DNA of 64,000 nt from Corynebacterium capitovis DSM 44611 (lineage in GTDB: Bacteria > Actinomycetota > Actinomycetes > Mycobacteriales > Mycobacteriaceae), in contig NZ_CP047117.1 in assembly GCF_030440535.1 (NCBI RefSeq), positions 1,860,001 to 1,924,000 on the forward strand, in the 5' to 3' direction. Position numbers and translations under genes: made by a program. Positions 1 through 10,818 of the stretch are shown piece by piece; position 1 is the first letter of the stretch; the number at the start of each line of letters is the position of its first letter. The notes under the pieces are model-generated. The model was not told where the DNA came from, did not search any database, and saw only the letters and a program-made list of their open reading frames with translations.

Positions 1-563
1 CACCATTCCCTCACGGTACTATCCACTATCGGTCACACTGAGTATTTAGGCTTACCGGGTGGTCCCGGCAGATTCACAGCAGATTCCACGAGCCCACTGC
101 TACTCGGGACAACACGCACACCACAGCACACACGCAACCACGTACGGGACTCATCACCCACTACGGCGCACCATCCCAGATGCTTCCGCTCACGCGCACA
201 CCACAATGGCCCAGGTGGCAGCCCGAACACACGCATCATCCCACAACCCCACACACGCAACCCCTGCCAGGTCTCACACGCACATGGTTTAGCCTCATCC
301 GCGTTCGCTCGCCACTACTAACGGAATCACACTTGTTTTCTCTTCCTACGGGTACTGAGATGTTTCACTTCCCCGCGTACACCCCCACACAGGCTATGAA
401 TTCACCTGCAGGTCACACCACACAACTGGTGCCAGGTTTCCCCATTCGGACATCCTCGGATCAACGCTCGGTTGGCAACTCCCCAAGGCATAACGCAGCC
501 TCCCACGTCCTTCATCGGCTCAGCATGCCAAGGCATCCACCGTACGCCCTTCACAACACACCC
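1..563 (-). rRNA. rrl: 23S ribosomal RNA, 5' portion (partial)
   Basis: The plus strand reads as the reverse complement of the start of a bacterial 23S rRNA. The near-universal segment GGATGCCTTGGCA, which lies about 25 nt from the mature 5' end, is seen in reverse near 530-538. The remainder runs off the left edge of the window. The exact 5' end was placed by homology to known 23S starts and may be off by several bases. It is cotranscribed with the 16S gene at 968-2493. Confidence 0.93.
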
Positions 564-2493
<1,930 letters not shown>

Positions 2494-3180
2494 AACGTTT
2501 CAGCAGAAACAGGCCGTGAAAAGCCCAAACCCAACCAAAACACGCAACCACACACACCCCACACCAAAGCAGAGCGCACACAGCCACGCACAAAAAAACA
2601 ACCAACCCCCACACCACACCACAAAACACAGCAGTGCAGCACAAAAGGCCAGCCACAAAAAACACACCACGCGAATCAATCACGCACCATGCCACCAACC
2701 ACACACACCACCACCACAACCAAGCAGCAGCAGCACATGCACGCCGGCACACACCCCACCACACCACCACAACCAAGCAGCAGCACAGCAAGACACACAC
2801 AGCACACAACCAACCCACAAACAAAAGTACATTGGCACACTATCGAGTTCTCAAACACCACACGCACACCCCACCACCAACCCACACAGAGCCAGGGGCA
2901 CAGCCACGCTACAAAAACCAGCGAACACTTTCCCACACCGCCGACACACCCAGTCACACAACCAAGCGCGGCGCTGTCAGTCTCGCTGACTCACACAAAG
3001 TTACACACCCCCCACCACACACACAAATCACCAGGTCATCGCTCTTTTCTGCGATGTTGTTGTAGTGCGCGCTTGGCCGTCGATAAGCGAGCTGCCCCGC
3101 GGGCTGGGCGAGGCGCCGCTGATACCCCAGTCCGTGACGTGCGAGGGGTTGTCGGGCACACTGGAGATGCAAACGAAATT
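2494..3180 (-). other. rRNA operon leader and promoter region, CA-rich
   Basis: About 690 bp upstream of 16S with no credible gene. From about 2520 to 3030 the plus strand is mostly C and A (CACA, ACCACC, AACAA), giving a GU-rich leader transcript. The overlapping ORFs of 70-250 residues seen here are low-complexity artefacts of this composition. A boxA-like element is at 2828-2860. rrn promoters must lie in roughly 2900-3150 on the minus strand, but I cannot choose a -35/-10 pair with confidence. The NYN-domain gene starts divergently at 3211. Confidence 0.6.
2828..2860 (-). promoter_or_regulatory. boxA-like antitermination element in the 16S leader
   Basis: On the minus strand this reads TGTTTGAGAACTCGATAGTG then TGCCAATG. 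It is the leader counterpart of the spacer element at 602-635, sharing TGAGAACT and ATAGTG. Such paired boxA elements upstream of 16S and 23S are a known feature of rRNA operons. Confidence 0.7.
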
Positions 3181-3210
3181 TAGAATCAACAGATACGGAA
3201 CCTAGGAGCC

Positions 3211-4404
3211 ATGCTTGAACGCACTCTTGTCTTCGTCGACACCTCCTACCTGCTCGCGAGCTTCTACAACTCGTGGGAGATCGGGGCGAGGGCCCAACTA
3301 GAAATTGACTTACCTGAGGTGGTGTCGACCCTGGGCACCATGATCACCCAGCAACTCCATCAGCCAATTCACCGACAACACTGGTACGACGGCATTCCCG
3401 AGTCCGGCCCGCACAAGTACCAGCGCGCCCTCCTCGGCTGCGATGGTGTGCAGCTGCGAACTGGGCAGCTCATCGAGTGGGGTGACCGGCGGACTCAAAA
3501 AGGTGTTGACACGCGCCTGGTAGCCGACTTGGTAGTCAACGCCACCCGTGGGCAGTTCAGCGATTTTGTGCTAGTCACGGGCGACGCCGACATGATTCCC
3601 GGGGTCGAAGAGGCGACACGACTGGGCGCCCGCGTGCACCTGTATGGATTTGGGTGGAATTCGATGTCTGCGGCACTGCGCCACGCATGCGACACCACCA
3701 CCATCCTCGACCCCAAGGCGGACTTTGCCGACTCGATGCGCCTGGAGGTGCTCGAGGGCCCGCTCCCTCCGACCATCAGGGAGCGGCCGCTTAACGACGC
3801 CTTCGACCCCGAGGAGGACGAAGGGCCCGCCCCCGTTCCTTACGGCAACCCGCTTCAACCCGAGAAGACTATCGAAGGGGAGACCCAGGAGGACACCCCC
3901 GAACCCGAGACCACCGTCTCGACTCCGGAGGCGGACGATTCCCTGGTCCCCTACGAAGACGATGAGCCCACCGAAGTTGAAGCGGAAGTCAACCAGCAAT
4001 CGATCAGCCCCGCGACGCGTCCCCAGGAGGGGCCGGGGGTTCCAAAGCCGGGCCCAAAACCCTCGCCCAAGCCGTCGATGATGGCGCCCCGCCGCAAGCT
4101 TCGCTCCCGGTACGTGCCCCTCCCCGAGGAAGTGTGGACTTCAGCGGGGTTCCAAACCCCTTACGATGTGGGGCAACAATACGCGACATGGTGGTACGAA
4201 AATGCGGCGACCTCCGAAGAGCGGGATAACGCCCACCTCCTCTCTGGGGGCGGCTTGCCGCCAGAGATTGACAGGCCGCTGCTGCAGTTCGCCTGCGAGA
4301 CTCTCCACGAGTACACGCTGAGCGAGACTCAGCGTGTGAATTTGCGGGACGGCTTCCACTCCGGGATCCGCGGAGTGCTGATCAACCTCCGGCACTCCAA
4401 CTAG
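3211..4404 (+). CDS. NYN domain-containing protein (PIN-like putative RNase)
   Basis: 397 aa. Residues 1-170 form an NYN/LabA-type domain of the PIN-like nuclease fold. The acidic residues expected of its metal site are visible: FVDTS near residue 8, KGVDTRLVADL near 100 and VTGDADMIP near 122. Residues 190-290 are an acidic, proline-rich linker. About 110 residues at the C-terminus (KLRSRYVPLPEEVWTSAGF onward) look like a separate domain I cannot name. An SD (AGGAG) sits just before the ATG. NYN proteins process or degrade RNA in other systems; the substrate here is unknown. The gene is divergent from the rRNA operon. Confidence 0.85.
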   Translation: MLERTLVFVDTSYLLASFYNSWEIGARAQLEIDLPEVVSTLGTMITQQLHQPIHRQHWYDGIPESGPHKYQRALLGCDGVQLRTGQLIEWGDRRTQKGVDTRLVADLVVNATRGQFSDFVLVTGDADMIPGVEEATRLGARVHLYGFGWNSMSAALRHACDTTTILDPKADFADSMRLEVLEGPLPPTIRERPLNDAFDPEEDEGPAPVPYGNPLQPEKTIEGETQEDTPEPETTVSTPEADDSLVPYEDDEPTEVEAEVNQQSISPATRPQEGPGVPKPGPKPSPKPSMMAPRRKLRSRYVPLPEEVWTSAGFQTPYDVGQQYATWWYENAATSEERDNAHLLSGGGLPPEIDRPLLQFACETLHEYTLSETQRVNLRDGFHSGIRGVLINLRHSN

Positions 4405-4411
4405 CCGGCTC

Positions 4412-4432
4412 GGGCGAGTTCGCTACTCGCCC
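4412..4432. terminator. Hairpin between convergent genes
   Basis: GGGCGAGT-TCGCT-ACTCGCCC forms a perfect 8-bp stem between the NYN gene and the PspA-like gene, and includes the stop codon of the latter. There is no strong T-run on either side, so termination efficiency is uncertain. Confidence 0.5.
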
Positions 4433-5268
4433 TTCTGGGTTCCTGTTTGAGCATCCGGGGCCTGCGGGTCGCGAGGGTGAGCCTCTTCCGCCGCGCCCTC
4501 CGTCGGGTTCGCTTCCGCGTCCCCGGCCTCGAGTTCTCTGCCGGCACCGCTTTGCATGCTGGCCCGAATTTCCGCCAGACGGTTAGACGCGGCGACATCG
4601 GTGCCCGTGGCTTCGATTTCTGCGATCCGCCCCGTCATGGAATCTTGCGCTAGTTCCTGGGCGCCGAGGGCGTTGGCGTAGCGACGTTCGATCTTTTCAC
4701 GCACGCCTTCGAGCGTAGGCACGGAATCATCGGCGTTGTACTGATTCACGGAGTCCATCGACTTGGCTGTCTGCTCCTGCATCTTGGCCTGGTCAATTTG
4801 GCTCTCCAGCTTGGACACCTCGTTGAGCTGCTCCTGCAGCTTGGCTTCCGACTGCTTTTGCTGGCGCTGAGCTTCGTCGGCGGCCTGCTCCGCAGCGGCA
4901 TAAGCTGTCTTCGTCTGCTCGAGCTCCTGCTCAACGGAGACGAGCTGGCTTGCGATGACCTCAGCGGTGTTGTTGTGCTGCTGGGCCTTCTCCGTTTCCC
5001 CCGCCGCCGAGGCATTGTCCGCGGCCTGAAGCGCCGTACGCGCCTTGTTCTGCAAATCCTGCTGGGAGCCGACGAGACGGTCGAGCTTCATCTGCAGCTG
5101 GTTGCGGTTGCCGATGATGTTGGCCGCGTGTTGAGAAATCTCCTGGTGTCTCTTCTTCGCCTCCGCGATTGCCTGCTGGACCTGCACCTTGGGGTCCGCA
5201 TTCTCGTCGATCTTGGAATCGAACGACTGCATCAGGTACTTCCAGCCCTTGGAGAGGGGATTGGCCAT
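4423..5268 (-). CDS. PspA/IM30 family coiled-coil protein
   Basis: About 281 aa. It begins MANPLSKGWKYLMQSFDSKI, as in actinobacterial PspA/IM30 proteins, followed by a long, almost entirely helical stretch rich in A, E, Q and K (residues 20-175). The C-terminal quarter is disordered (proline, alanine, glutamate). PspA family members bind stressed membranes as helical oligomers. An in-frame ATG 18 bp upstream exists, but AAAGGA overlaps it and sits 8 bp before the start used here, so 5268 is preferred. It is probably monocistronic. Membrane-stress function is inferred from the family. Confidence 0.82.
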   Translation of the reverse strand: MANPLSKGWKYLMQSFDSKIDENADPKVQVQQAIAEAKKRHQEISQHAANIIGNRNQLQMKLDRLVGSQQDLQNKARTALQAADNASAAGETEKAQQHNNTAEVIASQLVSVEQELEQTKTAYAAAEQAADEAQRQQKQSEAKLQEQLNEVSKLESQIDQAKMQEQTAKSMDSVNQYNADDSVPTLEGVREKIERRYANALGAQELAQDSMTGRIAEIEATGTDVAASNRLAEIRASMQSGAGRELEAGDAEANPTEGAAEEAHPRDPQAPDAQTGTQKGE

Positions 5269-5313
5269 GAGGGAATATCCTTTCATCCGGCGTGAACCAT
5301 TCCGAGCTTAGCC

Positions 5314-5344
5314 AAAAAAGGCGCTCACCTCGCGGTGAGCGCCT
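5314..5344 (-). terminator. Rho-independent terminator after the thioredoxin gene
   Basis: On the minus strand an 11-bp stem, AGGCGCTCACC paired with GGTGAGCGCCT across a GCGA tetraloop, is followed directly by TTTTT. This is a classical intrinsic terminator for the thioredoxin gene and separates it from the PspA-like gene. Confidence 0.93.
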
Positions 5345-5382
5345 CATCCCAGCAGCCGGTGGCGGCTTGACGTCGACGTGGA

Positions 5383-5763
5383 TTAGTTCTCAGCGTCGAG
5401 CTGGCGGTTTTGCTCCTCCACCTGGCGGCGAACGTCGTCCATATCCAGCGCCTTGACCTGGTTGACAAGGTCATCAAACGCCGCTGGGGGAAGGGCCCCG
5501 GCATTGCGGTAAACCATGATTCCGTCGCGGAAGGCCATGAGCGTCGGGATGGCCTGGATCTCGAGAGCAGCAGCGAGTTGCTGGTTAGCCTCTGTATCCA
5601 GCTTTGCGAAAGTCACGTCTGCGTGTGTTTCCGAGGCCTTCTCGTAGGTTGGTGCAAACGCCTTGCAGGGGCCGCACCATTCGGCCCAAGCATCTACGAA
5701 GACGATTCCATCGGCCGTAACGGTCGACTCGAAAGACTCCTCGGTCACATTGATGGTGCTCAC
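5383..5763 (-). CDS. trxA: Thioredoxin
   Basis: 126 aa from the GTG at 5763, chosen because GAGAGGAAAGC precedes it at good spacing; an upstream ATG adds 34 residues that do not fit the family. It carries the redox motif WAEWCGPCKAF (residues near 27-37), then the cis-proline segment IQAIPTLMAFRDG, both diagnostic of thioredoxin. The C-terminus has a short charged helix extension (VRRQVEEQNRQLDAEN). It is a cytosolic disulfide reductase partner of thioredoxin reductase. A strong terminator follows, and a metal-chaperone gene diverges upstream. Confidence 0.93.
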   Translation of the reverse strand: MSTINVTEESFESTVTADGIVFVDAWAEWCGPCKAFAPTYEKASETHADVTFAKLDTEANQQLAAALEIQAIPTLMAFRDGIMVYRNAGALPPAAFDDLVNQVKALDMDDVRRQVEEQNRQLDAEN

Positions 5764-5971
5764 GTTGCTTTCCTCTCTTGGCCCGTGGTGGGCGCTGCGT
5801 AATACTGCTGTCGTACTGTCGTATGTCGTTCCGCTCGTATTCAACACTAACAATATGGCTCTCATTCCAGGCCCCCATTGCGCCAGCTCAAACTCCGGCC
5901 GACGGTGCTAGCGTGAAGGCAGACCTGCGGGAATGCACCGCGCCGACCACACTGAAGAAAGCGAGGCCACC

Positions 5972-6172
5972 ATGGCGACACGCCGTTTTCGCGTTGAAGG
6001 AATGACCTGTGAGCACTGTGAGGCGAGTGTTCAAGAAGAAATTTCCGCAATCGACGGAGTGACCGCGGTGACCGCCAACCACAAAACAGGTGAAGTGGAG
6101 GTCACTGGCGAGGGGTTCTCGGCGGAAGAAGTATCCAAAGCTGTCAATGAGGCTGGTTACACGCTCAGCTAG
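5972..6172 (+). CDS. Heavy-metal-associated (copper chaperone-like) protein
   Basis: 66 aa. It is a single HMA domain with the metal-binding loop GMTCEHC near residues 9-15 and the beta-alpha-beta pattern of CopZ/Atx1-type chaperones (VTAVTANHKTGEVEVTGEGF, then EEVSKAVNEAGY). The start was set at the ATG preceded by AGCGAGG; a longer upstream ORF is not supported. Such proteins deliver Cu(I) to P-type ATPases, but no CopA gene is visible within the window. The gene stands between thioredoxin (divergent) and an MFS transporter 54 bp downstream. Confidence 0.88.
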   Translation: MATRRFRVEGMTCEHCEASVQEEISAIDGVTAVTANHKTGEVEVTGEGFSAEEVSKAVNEAGYTLS

Positions 6173-6226
6173 CTCTCCTCGGGCGGTTTGGGCCCGAGCG
6201 AGGCACCTAACCGATACGATTCCTCC

Positions 6227-7582
6227 ATGCCCCAGTCCCAGCAAGCCACCCGTTTTCCACCCGGAACGTTGTCGCGTTCTGCCCGCCTCGACTCCCTCCC
6301 CGTCACCGCCCGCCACCGCCGACTTCTGGTCGGCTCGGGGATCGGGTGGGCGCTCGACGCAATGGACATCGGTCTCATCTCGTTTGTCATCGCCGCCCTC
6401 GCGGTTCACTGGGATCTAGACACGGCGACGTCGTCGTGGATCGCCTCCGTGGGTTTCATCGGAATGACGGTGGGCGCAGCCCTGGGTGGCCTACTGGCGG
6501 ACAAAATGGGCCGCAAGCAGGTGTTCACGCTGACCCTGCTGGTTTACGGGCTTGCCACCGGCGCGTCGGCGTTGTCGGAATCCGTGGCCGTACTTCTGCT
6601 CTTCCGATTCATCGTCGGGCTCGGGTTGGGAGGTGAGCTGCCCGTCGCATCGACCCTGGTCAGTGAGTTCTCCCCGCGGTTGGTGCGGGGTCGGATGGTC
6701 GTCCTGCTGGAAGCCTTCTGGGCTGTTGGATGGATTTTCGCCGCGCTTATCGGGACCTTCGTCGTCTCCAGCGGTGCGCAGGGTTGGCGGTGGGGGCTTG
6801 TCATCGGCGCCGTCCCCGCTCTTTACGCCATGTACGTTCGACGCAGCCTGCCAGAATCGGTTCGCTTCCTCGAGCGCGCAGGCAGAGAGGAGGAAGCGGA
6901 AGCGATCGTCCGAGACTTCGAGAGGGCCGCGGAGATTGTCCCCGGAGGCACCCGCACCAGGGCGCCAGAACCGGTCGCCGACGCCGAAGAGAGACCCGTG
7001 GGAGGAATCTGGGGTCGGACGTTGAGGCGCCGCACCGCGGCGTTCTGGGTCGTGTGGATCTGCGTCTCTCTGGCCTACTACGGAGCCTTCATCTGGATCC
7101 CTTCGCTCCTCGTCGCGCAAGGGTTCAGTCTGGTGACGTCGTTTACATTCACCCTGGTTATCACGCTCGCCCAGCTTCCGGGCTACGCGGCGGCCGCCTG
7201 GCTTATCGAAGTGTGGGGGCGGCGGAGTACCCTAGCTGTTTTCCTCGCTGGGTCCGCGATATCGGCCGTCGCCTACGGCGCTGCCGACTCGCCCTGGCAG
7301 ATAATCGCGGCCGGCTGCTTCCTGTCGTTCTTCAACCTCGGTGCTTGGGGCGCTCTCTACGCCATCGGCCCCGAGCTCTACCCCACCGAAGTTCGCGCGA
7401 CCGGTACGGGTGCCGGGGCCGCCTTTGGTCGCATCGGGTCCATAATCGCCCCCCTCATCGTCCCGCCGCTGCTCGCCTTCGGGGGCACCACCGCGGTATT
7501 TGCGGTGTTTGGAGCGGCTTTCGCGATCGCATGCGCCGCGGCTTTTGCACTGCCGGAGAAGCGGGGGGCGTCGCTAAGCTAG
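6227..7582 (+). CDS. MFS transporter (sugar/organic-acid porter type)
   Basis: 451 aa, 12 predicted membrane segments. MFS signatures are present: GGLLADKMGRKQ in the loop after TM2, RFIVGLGLGGELPV in TM4, and the second-half motif WLIEVWGRRS. The ALDAMDIGL start of TM1 and the long central loop (residues 215-275) resemble the NiaP/aromatic-acid porter group; the substrate cannot be told. The start at 6227 is supported by a leaderless arrangement: TACGAT ends 6 bp before the ATG and no SD is present. The gene is convergent with dnaB, with only 6 bp between stop codons. Confidence 0.83.
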   Translation: MPQSQQATRFPPGTLSRSARLDSLPVTARHRRLLVGSGIGWALDAMDIGLISFVIAALAVHWDLDTATSSWIASVGFIGMTVGAALGGLLADKMGRKQVFTLTLLVYGLATGASALSESVAVLLLFRFIVGLGLGGELPVASTLVSEFSPRLVRGRMVVLLEAFWAVGWIFAALIGTFVVSSGAQGWRWGLVIGAVPALYAMYVRRSLPESVRFLERAGREEEAEAIVRDFERAAEIVPGGTRTRAPEPVADAEERPVGGIWGRTLRRRTAAFWVVWICVSLAYYGAFIWIPSLLVAQGFSLVTSFTFTLVITLAQLPGYAAAAWLIEVWGRRSTLAVFLAGSAISAVAYGAADSPWQIIAAGCFLSFFNLGAWGALYAIGPELYPTEVRATGTGAGAAFGRIGSIIAPLIVPPLLAFGGTTAVFAVFGAAFAIACAAAFALPEKRGASLS

Positions 7583-7588
7583 AAGCCC

Positions 7589-9055
7589 CTAGCCGTGCGC
7601 CATGTTCACGAAACGCGAGTAGTGCAACTGGTGCGCGACTTGGATCGTGTCAATCGGGCCGCCGCGGTGTTTCGCGACGATGATGTCAGCCTCGCCGGCG
7701 CGCTCGTCGTCGCGGTCTTGCGAGTCGGGTCGGTAGAGCAAGAACACCATATCGGCGTCCTGCTCCAGCGAGCCCGACTCGCGCAGGTCCGCGAGCTGTG
7801 GTTTCTTGTCCGTTCGAGACTCGGGCCCGCGGTTGAGCTGCGAGATGGCCACGACGGGCACCTCGAGCTCCTTGGCCAGCAATTTGAGCTGGCGGGAGAA
7901 CTCAGACACTTCCTGCTGGCGGGATTCGACTCGTCGCCCGGAGCTCATGAGCTGCAGGTAGTCAAGAACCACCAAGTCTAAGCCGTGCGCCTGTTTGAGG
8001 CGGCGGGCTTTCGAACGGATCTCCATCATGGTGAGGTTGGGGGAGTCATCGATGAACAGCGGGGCGTCCTGAATCTCCGTCAAGCGGGTGGTCAGTTTCT
8101 CCCAGTCACTCTCGATCATCTGACCGGAGCGCATCGCGGATAACTTGATTTCCGTCTCTGCTGACAACAAGCGCATGATGATCTCAGAGGCGCTCATCTC
8201 GAGGGAGAAGATTACCGACGTCTTTCGGTGCGTGATCGAACACGAGCGAATGAAGTCGAGCGCAAGCGTTGACTTACCCACGCCTGGTCGCGCAGCAACG
8301 ATGATCATCTGGCCCGAGTGCAGACCATTGGTCAGCCGATCCAAGTCGATAAAACCGGTGGGGACTCCCTGCTCTAGTCCTCCGCCCTGCTCAATGGTGG
8401 TCAGCTCGTCGATAGTTGGTTTAAGCAGGTCCGAGAGGACCTTGTAATCCTCTCCCGACTGGTTGCGGGCGATCGCGAACACTTCCTGCTGCGCGCGGTC
8501 GACGAGCTGCTCGATCTCCATGCCTTCCTCGCCGTCGTAACCGAGCTGAACCACCCGGGTCCCAGCGCTAACCAGCTGGCGCAGGAGAGACTTCTCCTCG
8601 ACGATCTCGGCGTAGTACTTCGCGTTGGCAGCGGTGGGCACTTCAGAGATGAGGGTGTGAAGGTACGGTGCCCCGCCGACGCGCTCCAGTTCGTTTTGCC
8701 GGTCCAGCTTGGCCGCGACGATGAGGACATCCACGTCACTTCCCGTAGCGAAGAGATCGAGCACCGCGCGGTAGATCAGCTGATGGGACGGGAAGTAAAA
8801 ATCCTCGGGGTGGAGGGTCTCGATGACCTCGATGACGGTGTCGGGGCTAAGCAACATCGCGCCGAGCACCCCGCGCTCCGCGCGCTCGTCGTGGGGCGGC
8901 TGGCGGTATTCAGTCGGGACGGAGCCGCGCCCGCGGTTGCCGCCGCCCTGCCGGGTCGACCCCCCGGCGCTGTAGGTCTCTCCGCCCTCCGGGGGTTCCG
9001 GGGGCGGAGGGTACACCCCGTAATCGTCAAAGCTCGCGACATTATCGCCGGCCAT
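7589..9055 (-). CDS. dnaB: Replicative DNA helicase DnaB
   Basis: 488 aa, the usual length for an intein-free DnaB. The N-terminal domain begins near PPHDERAERGVLGAMLLS. The RecA-like helicase domain carries Walker A ARPGVGKST (near residue 245), the segment VVLDYLQLM (Walker B) and the helix SEFSRQLKLLAKELEVPV; the arginine-finger region and the C-terminal KHRGGP block are present. It unwinds DNA at the fork as a hexamer loaded at oriC. Residues 15-45 are a glycine/proline-rich lead. The start has a strong SD (GGGGAGG). It lies downstream of rplI, behind a hairpin at 9142-9184. Confidence 0.98.
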   Translation of the reverse strand: MAGDNVASFDDYGVYPPPPEPPEGGETYSAGGSTRQGGGNRGRGSVPTEYRQPPHDERAERGVLGAMLLSPDTVIEVIETLHPEDFYFPSHQLIYRAVLDLFATGSDVDVLIVAAKLDRQNELERVGGAPYLHTLISEVPTAANAKYYAEIVEEKSLLRQLVSAGTRVVQLGYDGEEGMEIEQLVDRAQQEVFAIARNQSGEDYKVLSDLLKPTIDELTTIEQGGGLEQGVPTGFIDLDRLTNGLHSGQMIIVAARPGVGKSTLALDFIRSCSITHRKTSVIFSLEMSASEIIMRLLSAETEIKLSAMRSGQMIESDWEKLTTRLTEIQDAPLFIDDSPNLTMMEIRSKARRLKQAHGLDLVVLDYLQLMSSGRRVESRQQEVSEFSRQLKLLAKELEVPVVAISQLNRGPESRTDKKPQLADLRESGSLEQDADMVFLLYRPDSQDRDDERAGEADIIVAKHRGGPIDTIQVAHQLHYSRFVNMAHG

Positions 9056-9141
9056 CGCTTCCTCCCCTCACTGAAAATCGCTGCCCCACAATGTACCGCG
9101 CGGGATACCGGCGGGTTCCTTGAGACGTCGTAAAGCGGGCA

Positions 9142-9184
9142 TAAAGAAGCGTGGGCCCTGCTCCTCACAAGCAGGACCCACGCT
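9142..9184 (-). terminator. Terminator/attenuator between rplI and dnaB
   Basis: On the minus strand AGCGTGGGTCCTGCT pairs with AGCAGGGCCCACGCT (one T-G pair), followed by TTCTTTAT. This strong hairpin with a T-rich tail should end or attenuate rpsF-ssb-rplI transcription before dnaB. Confidence 0.8.
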
Positions 9185-9229
9185 AAAGCTGTTGTCGTTG
9201 AATCTAGCTAGCTAGATTGCCGCGGGGCT

Positions 9230-9682
9230 TTAGGCGCCCACGACCTCGAAGTTCACCTTGCCATCCACGGAGTCGTGGAGGCCGACCTTGACCTGGTATC
9301 CCCCGGTCTTCGTGACAAGGCCCTTGGGCACGTTGACACGACGCTTGTCCAGGGAGGGGCCGCCCGCAGCCTTGACTGCGTCGACGATGTCGGCGGCCTT
9401 GACAGAGCCGAAGAGCTTGCCGTTGTTCGCGACGCGAACCTTGACTTTGACGCCGGTCAGCTGGTCGAGCTGATCACGCAGCGCCTTAGCGTGCTCCAGG
9501 TCGCGGACCTGGCGCTCGGCCTGCGCCCGCTTGATGTCGTTAATCTGCTTCTCTGCACCACGGGTGGCGGGGATTGCCAGCCCACGCGGGAGGAGAAGGT
9601 TGCGTCCGTAGCCGTCCTTGACCTCGACAATGTCGCCGGGCTCGCCAAGGTTATCAACGGCAGCGGTGAGGATCAGTTTCAT
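9230..9682 (-). CDS. rplI: 50S ribosomal protein L9
   Basis: 150 aa. It begins MKLILTAAVDNLGEPGDIVEVKDGYGRNLLLPRGLA, the canonical L9 N-terminal domain with its GYGRNLLLP block, followed by the long connecting helix and a C-terminal rRNA-binding domain (GKLFGSVKAADIVDAV). It binds domain V of 23S rRNA. The SD AAGGAAGGTAAGG precedes the ATG. It is the third gene of the rpsF-ssb-rplI operon. Confidence 0.98.
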   Translation of the reverse strand: MKLILTAAVDNLGEPGDIVEVKDGYGRNLLLPRGLAIPATRGAEKQINDIKRAQAERQVRDLEHAKALRDQLDQLTGVKVKVRVANNGKLFGSVKAADIVDAVKAAGGPSLDKRRVNVPKGLVTKTGGYQVKVGLHDSVDGKVNFEVVGA

Positions 9683-9729
9683 GAATCCTTACCTTCCTTG
9701 AGTTGAATTGTGCTGTCTTGGTGAATCGT

Positions 9730-10305
9730 TTAGAACGGGGGCTCGTCATCCATGCCACCGAAGCCACCGGCGGGAGGCGCAGAATTCCACGGGTCGTTCT
9801 GAGGCTGCCCGCCCTGCTGGGACTGGGATCGCCCACCGAAACCGCCCTGGTTTCCACCCGGGTTTCCGCCCTGGCCTTGGCCAGAGTTGGCGCCTCGGTT
9901 TCCGCCCTGGTTTCCGTATCCACCCTGGCCGCCCTCACGCGGCGTGCGGCTCACGGAAGCCGTGGCATACTTCAGCGAGGGGCCGATCTCATCGACATCG
10001 ACCTCGAAAACCGTGCGGTTTTCACCTTCGCGAGTTTGGAAGGAACGCTGCTTCAACCGACCCTGAACAATGACGCGAGCTCCCTTGGACAGGGACTCCG
10101 CGACGTTCTCGGCCGCCTGACGCCAAACGTTGCACGTAAGAAACAGAGCCTCGCCGTCTTCCCACTGGTTCGTCTCACGGTTGAACGTGCGGGGGGTCGA
10201 CGCCACGCGGAAGTTGGCAACCGCTGCCCCACTTGGGGTGAAGCGCAGCTCCGGATCCGCAACAAGGTTGCCGACAACGGTGATCGGGGTATCGCCCTGG
10301 GCCAT
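9730..10305 (-). CDS. ssb: Single-stranded DNA-binding protein
   Basis: 191 aa. The OB fold covers residues 1-115 ([21 protein letters not shown], then [20 protein letters not shown]). A long glycine/asparagine/glutamine-rich linker (residues 120-175) leads to the acidic tip MDDEPPF, the docking site for partner proteins such as RecO and Pol III chi in other species. It acts as a tetramer protecting ssDNA during replication and repair. It lies between rpsF and rplI. The usual neighbour rpsR (S18) is absent, as in other corynebacteria. Confidence 0.98.
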   Translation of the reverse strand: MAQGDTPITVVGNLVADPELRFTPSGAAVANFRVASTPRTFNRETNQWEDGEALFLTCNVWRQAAENVAESLSKGARVIVQGRLKQRSFQTREGENRTVFEVDVDEIGPSLKYATASVSRTPREGGQGGYGNQGGNRGANSGQGQGGNPGGNQGGFGGRSQSQQGGQPQNDPWNSAPPAGGFGGMDDEPPF

Positions 10306-10379
10306 GTTTTTTCGCCTTCCTGCTTAAGCTCGCTGGTCCTCGGTAACTGTGGAACCGGTGGAACCGAGCCTATCCGCTC

Positions 10380-10667
10380 TTACTTATCGGTGCGCAGAAC
10401 CTTGGTGCGCAGGATGGTGTCGTTGAGGTTGAGAACGCGGTCGAGCTCGTTGACGGTCTCGGACGTGCAGTCGAGATCGACGACGGCGTAGATGCCCTCT
10501 TCCTTTTTGTTGATCGGGTAGGCAAGACGGCGCTTGCCCCACACGTCAACCTTCTCAACGGTGCCGTTGTCCTTGCGGACGATCTCCAGGAACTTGTCCA
10601 GGGACGGGGCAACGGTGCGTTCATCCTGCTGCGGGTCGAGGATGATCATTACTTCATAGTGACGCAC
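10380..10667 (-). CDS. rpsF: 30S ribosomal protein S6
   Basis: 95 aa from GTG 10667: [21 protein letters not shown], the standard S6 start, with the conserved [23 protein letters not shown] block. The in-frame ATG at 10676 lies 2 bp from AGGAGG and cannot be used; the GTG is 11 bp away, slightly long but the better fit. S6 pairs with S18 in the platform of the 30S subunit. It is the first gene of rpsF-ssb-rplI. Confidence 0.95.
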   Translation of the reverse strand: MRHYEVMIILDPQQDERTVAPSLDKFLEIVRKDNGTVEKVDVWGKRRLAYPINKKEEGIYAVVDLDCTSETVNELDRVLNLNDTILRTKVLRTDK

Positions 10668-10757
10668 GGACCTCATCACCTCCTATGGTCTTGGGTATAC
10701 GTTTCGGCCACCGCGGGTTGCGGTGGCAGGAGGGTCGTTGCGTCAAGCAACCCCGCA
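10668..10757 (-). promoter_or_regulatory. rpsF leader with hairpin (possible S6:S18 autoregulatory site)
   Basis: The predicted rpsF leader contains a perfect 8-bp stem, GCCACCGC/GCGGTGGC (10707-10727), followed at once by CCGAAAC. rpsF leaders in many bacteria carry an S6:S18-binding element with a conserved CCG next to a stem. The resemblance is suggestive only; I could not fold the full motif. Confidence 0.3.
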
Positions 10758-10786
10758 AGCCTACAACACGCAGGTGGTGGGGCCAA
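10758..10786 (-). promoter_or_regulatory. Candidate promoter of the rpsF-ssb-rplI operon
   Basis: On the minus strand TTGGCC (10781-10786) and TAGGCT (10758-10763) are separated by 17 bp, giving a start near 10751 and a leader of about 85 nt. It lies in the gap between the upstream membrane-protein gene and rpsF. Confidence 0.4.
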
Positions 10787-10818
10787 ATGCTTGTCGACGC
10801 CAGCCCCCGTCACGGTTG

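Noticed and set aside
2940..3070. Specific rrn promoter (TTGTGT-N17-TAACTT, minus strand, near 3000)
   Set aside because: Spacing is good but the hexamers are weak and the surrounding GT-repeat gives many chance matches.
7589..9055. Intein in DnaB
   Set aside because: The 488-residue protein has contiguous helicase motifs and no insertion.
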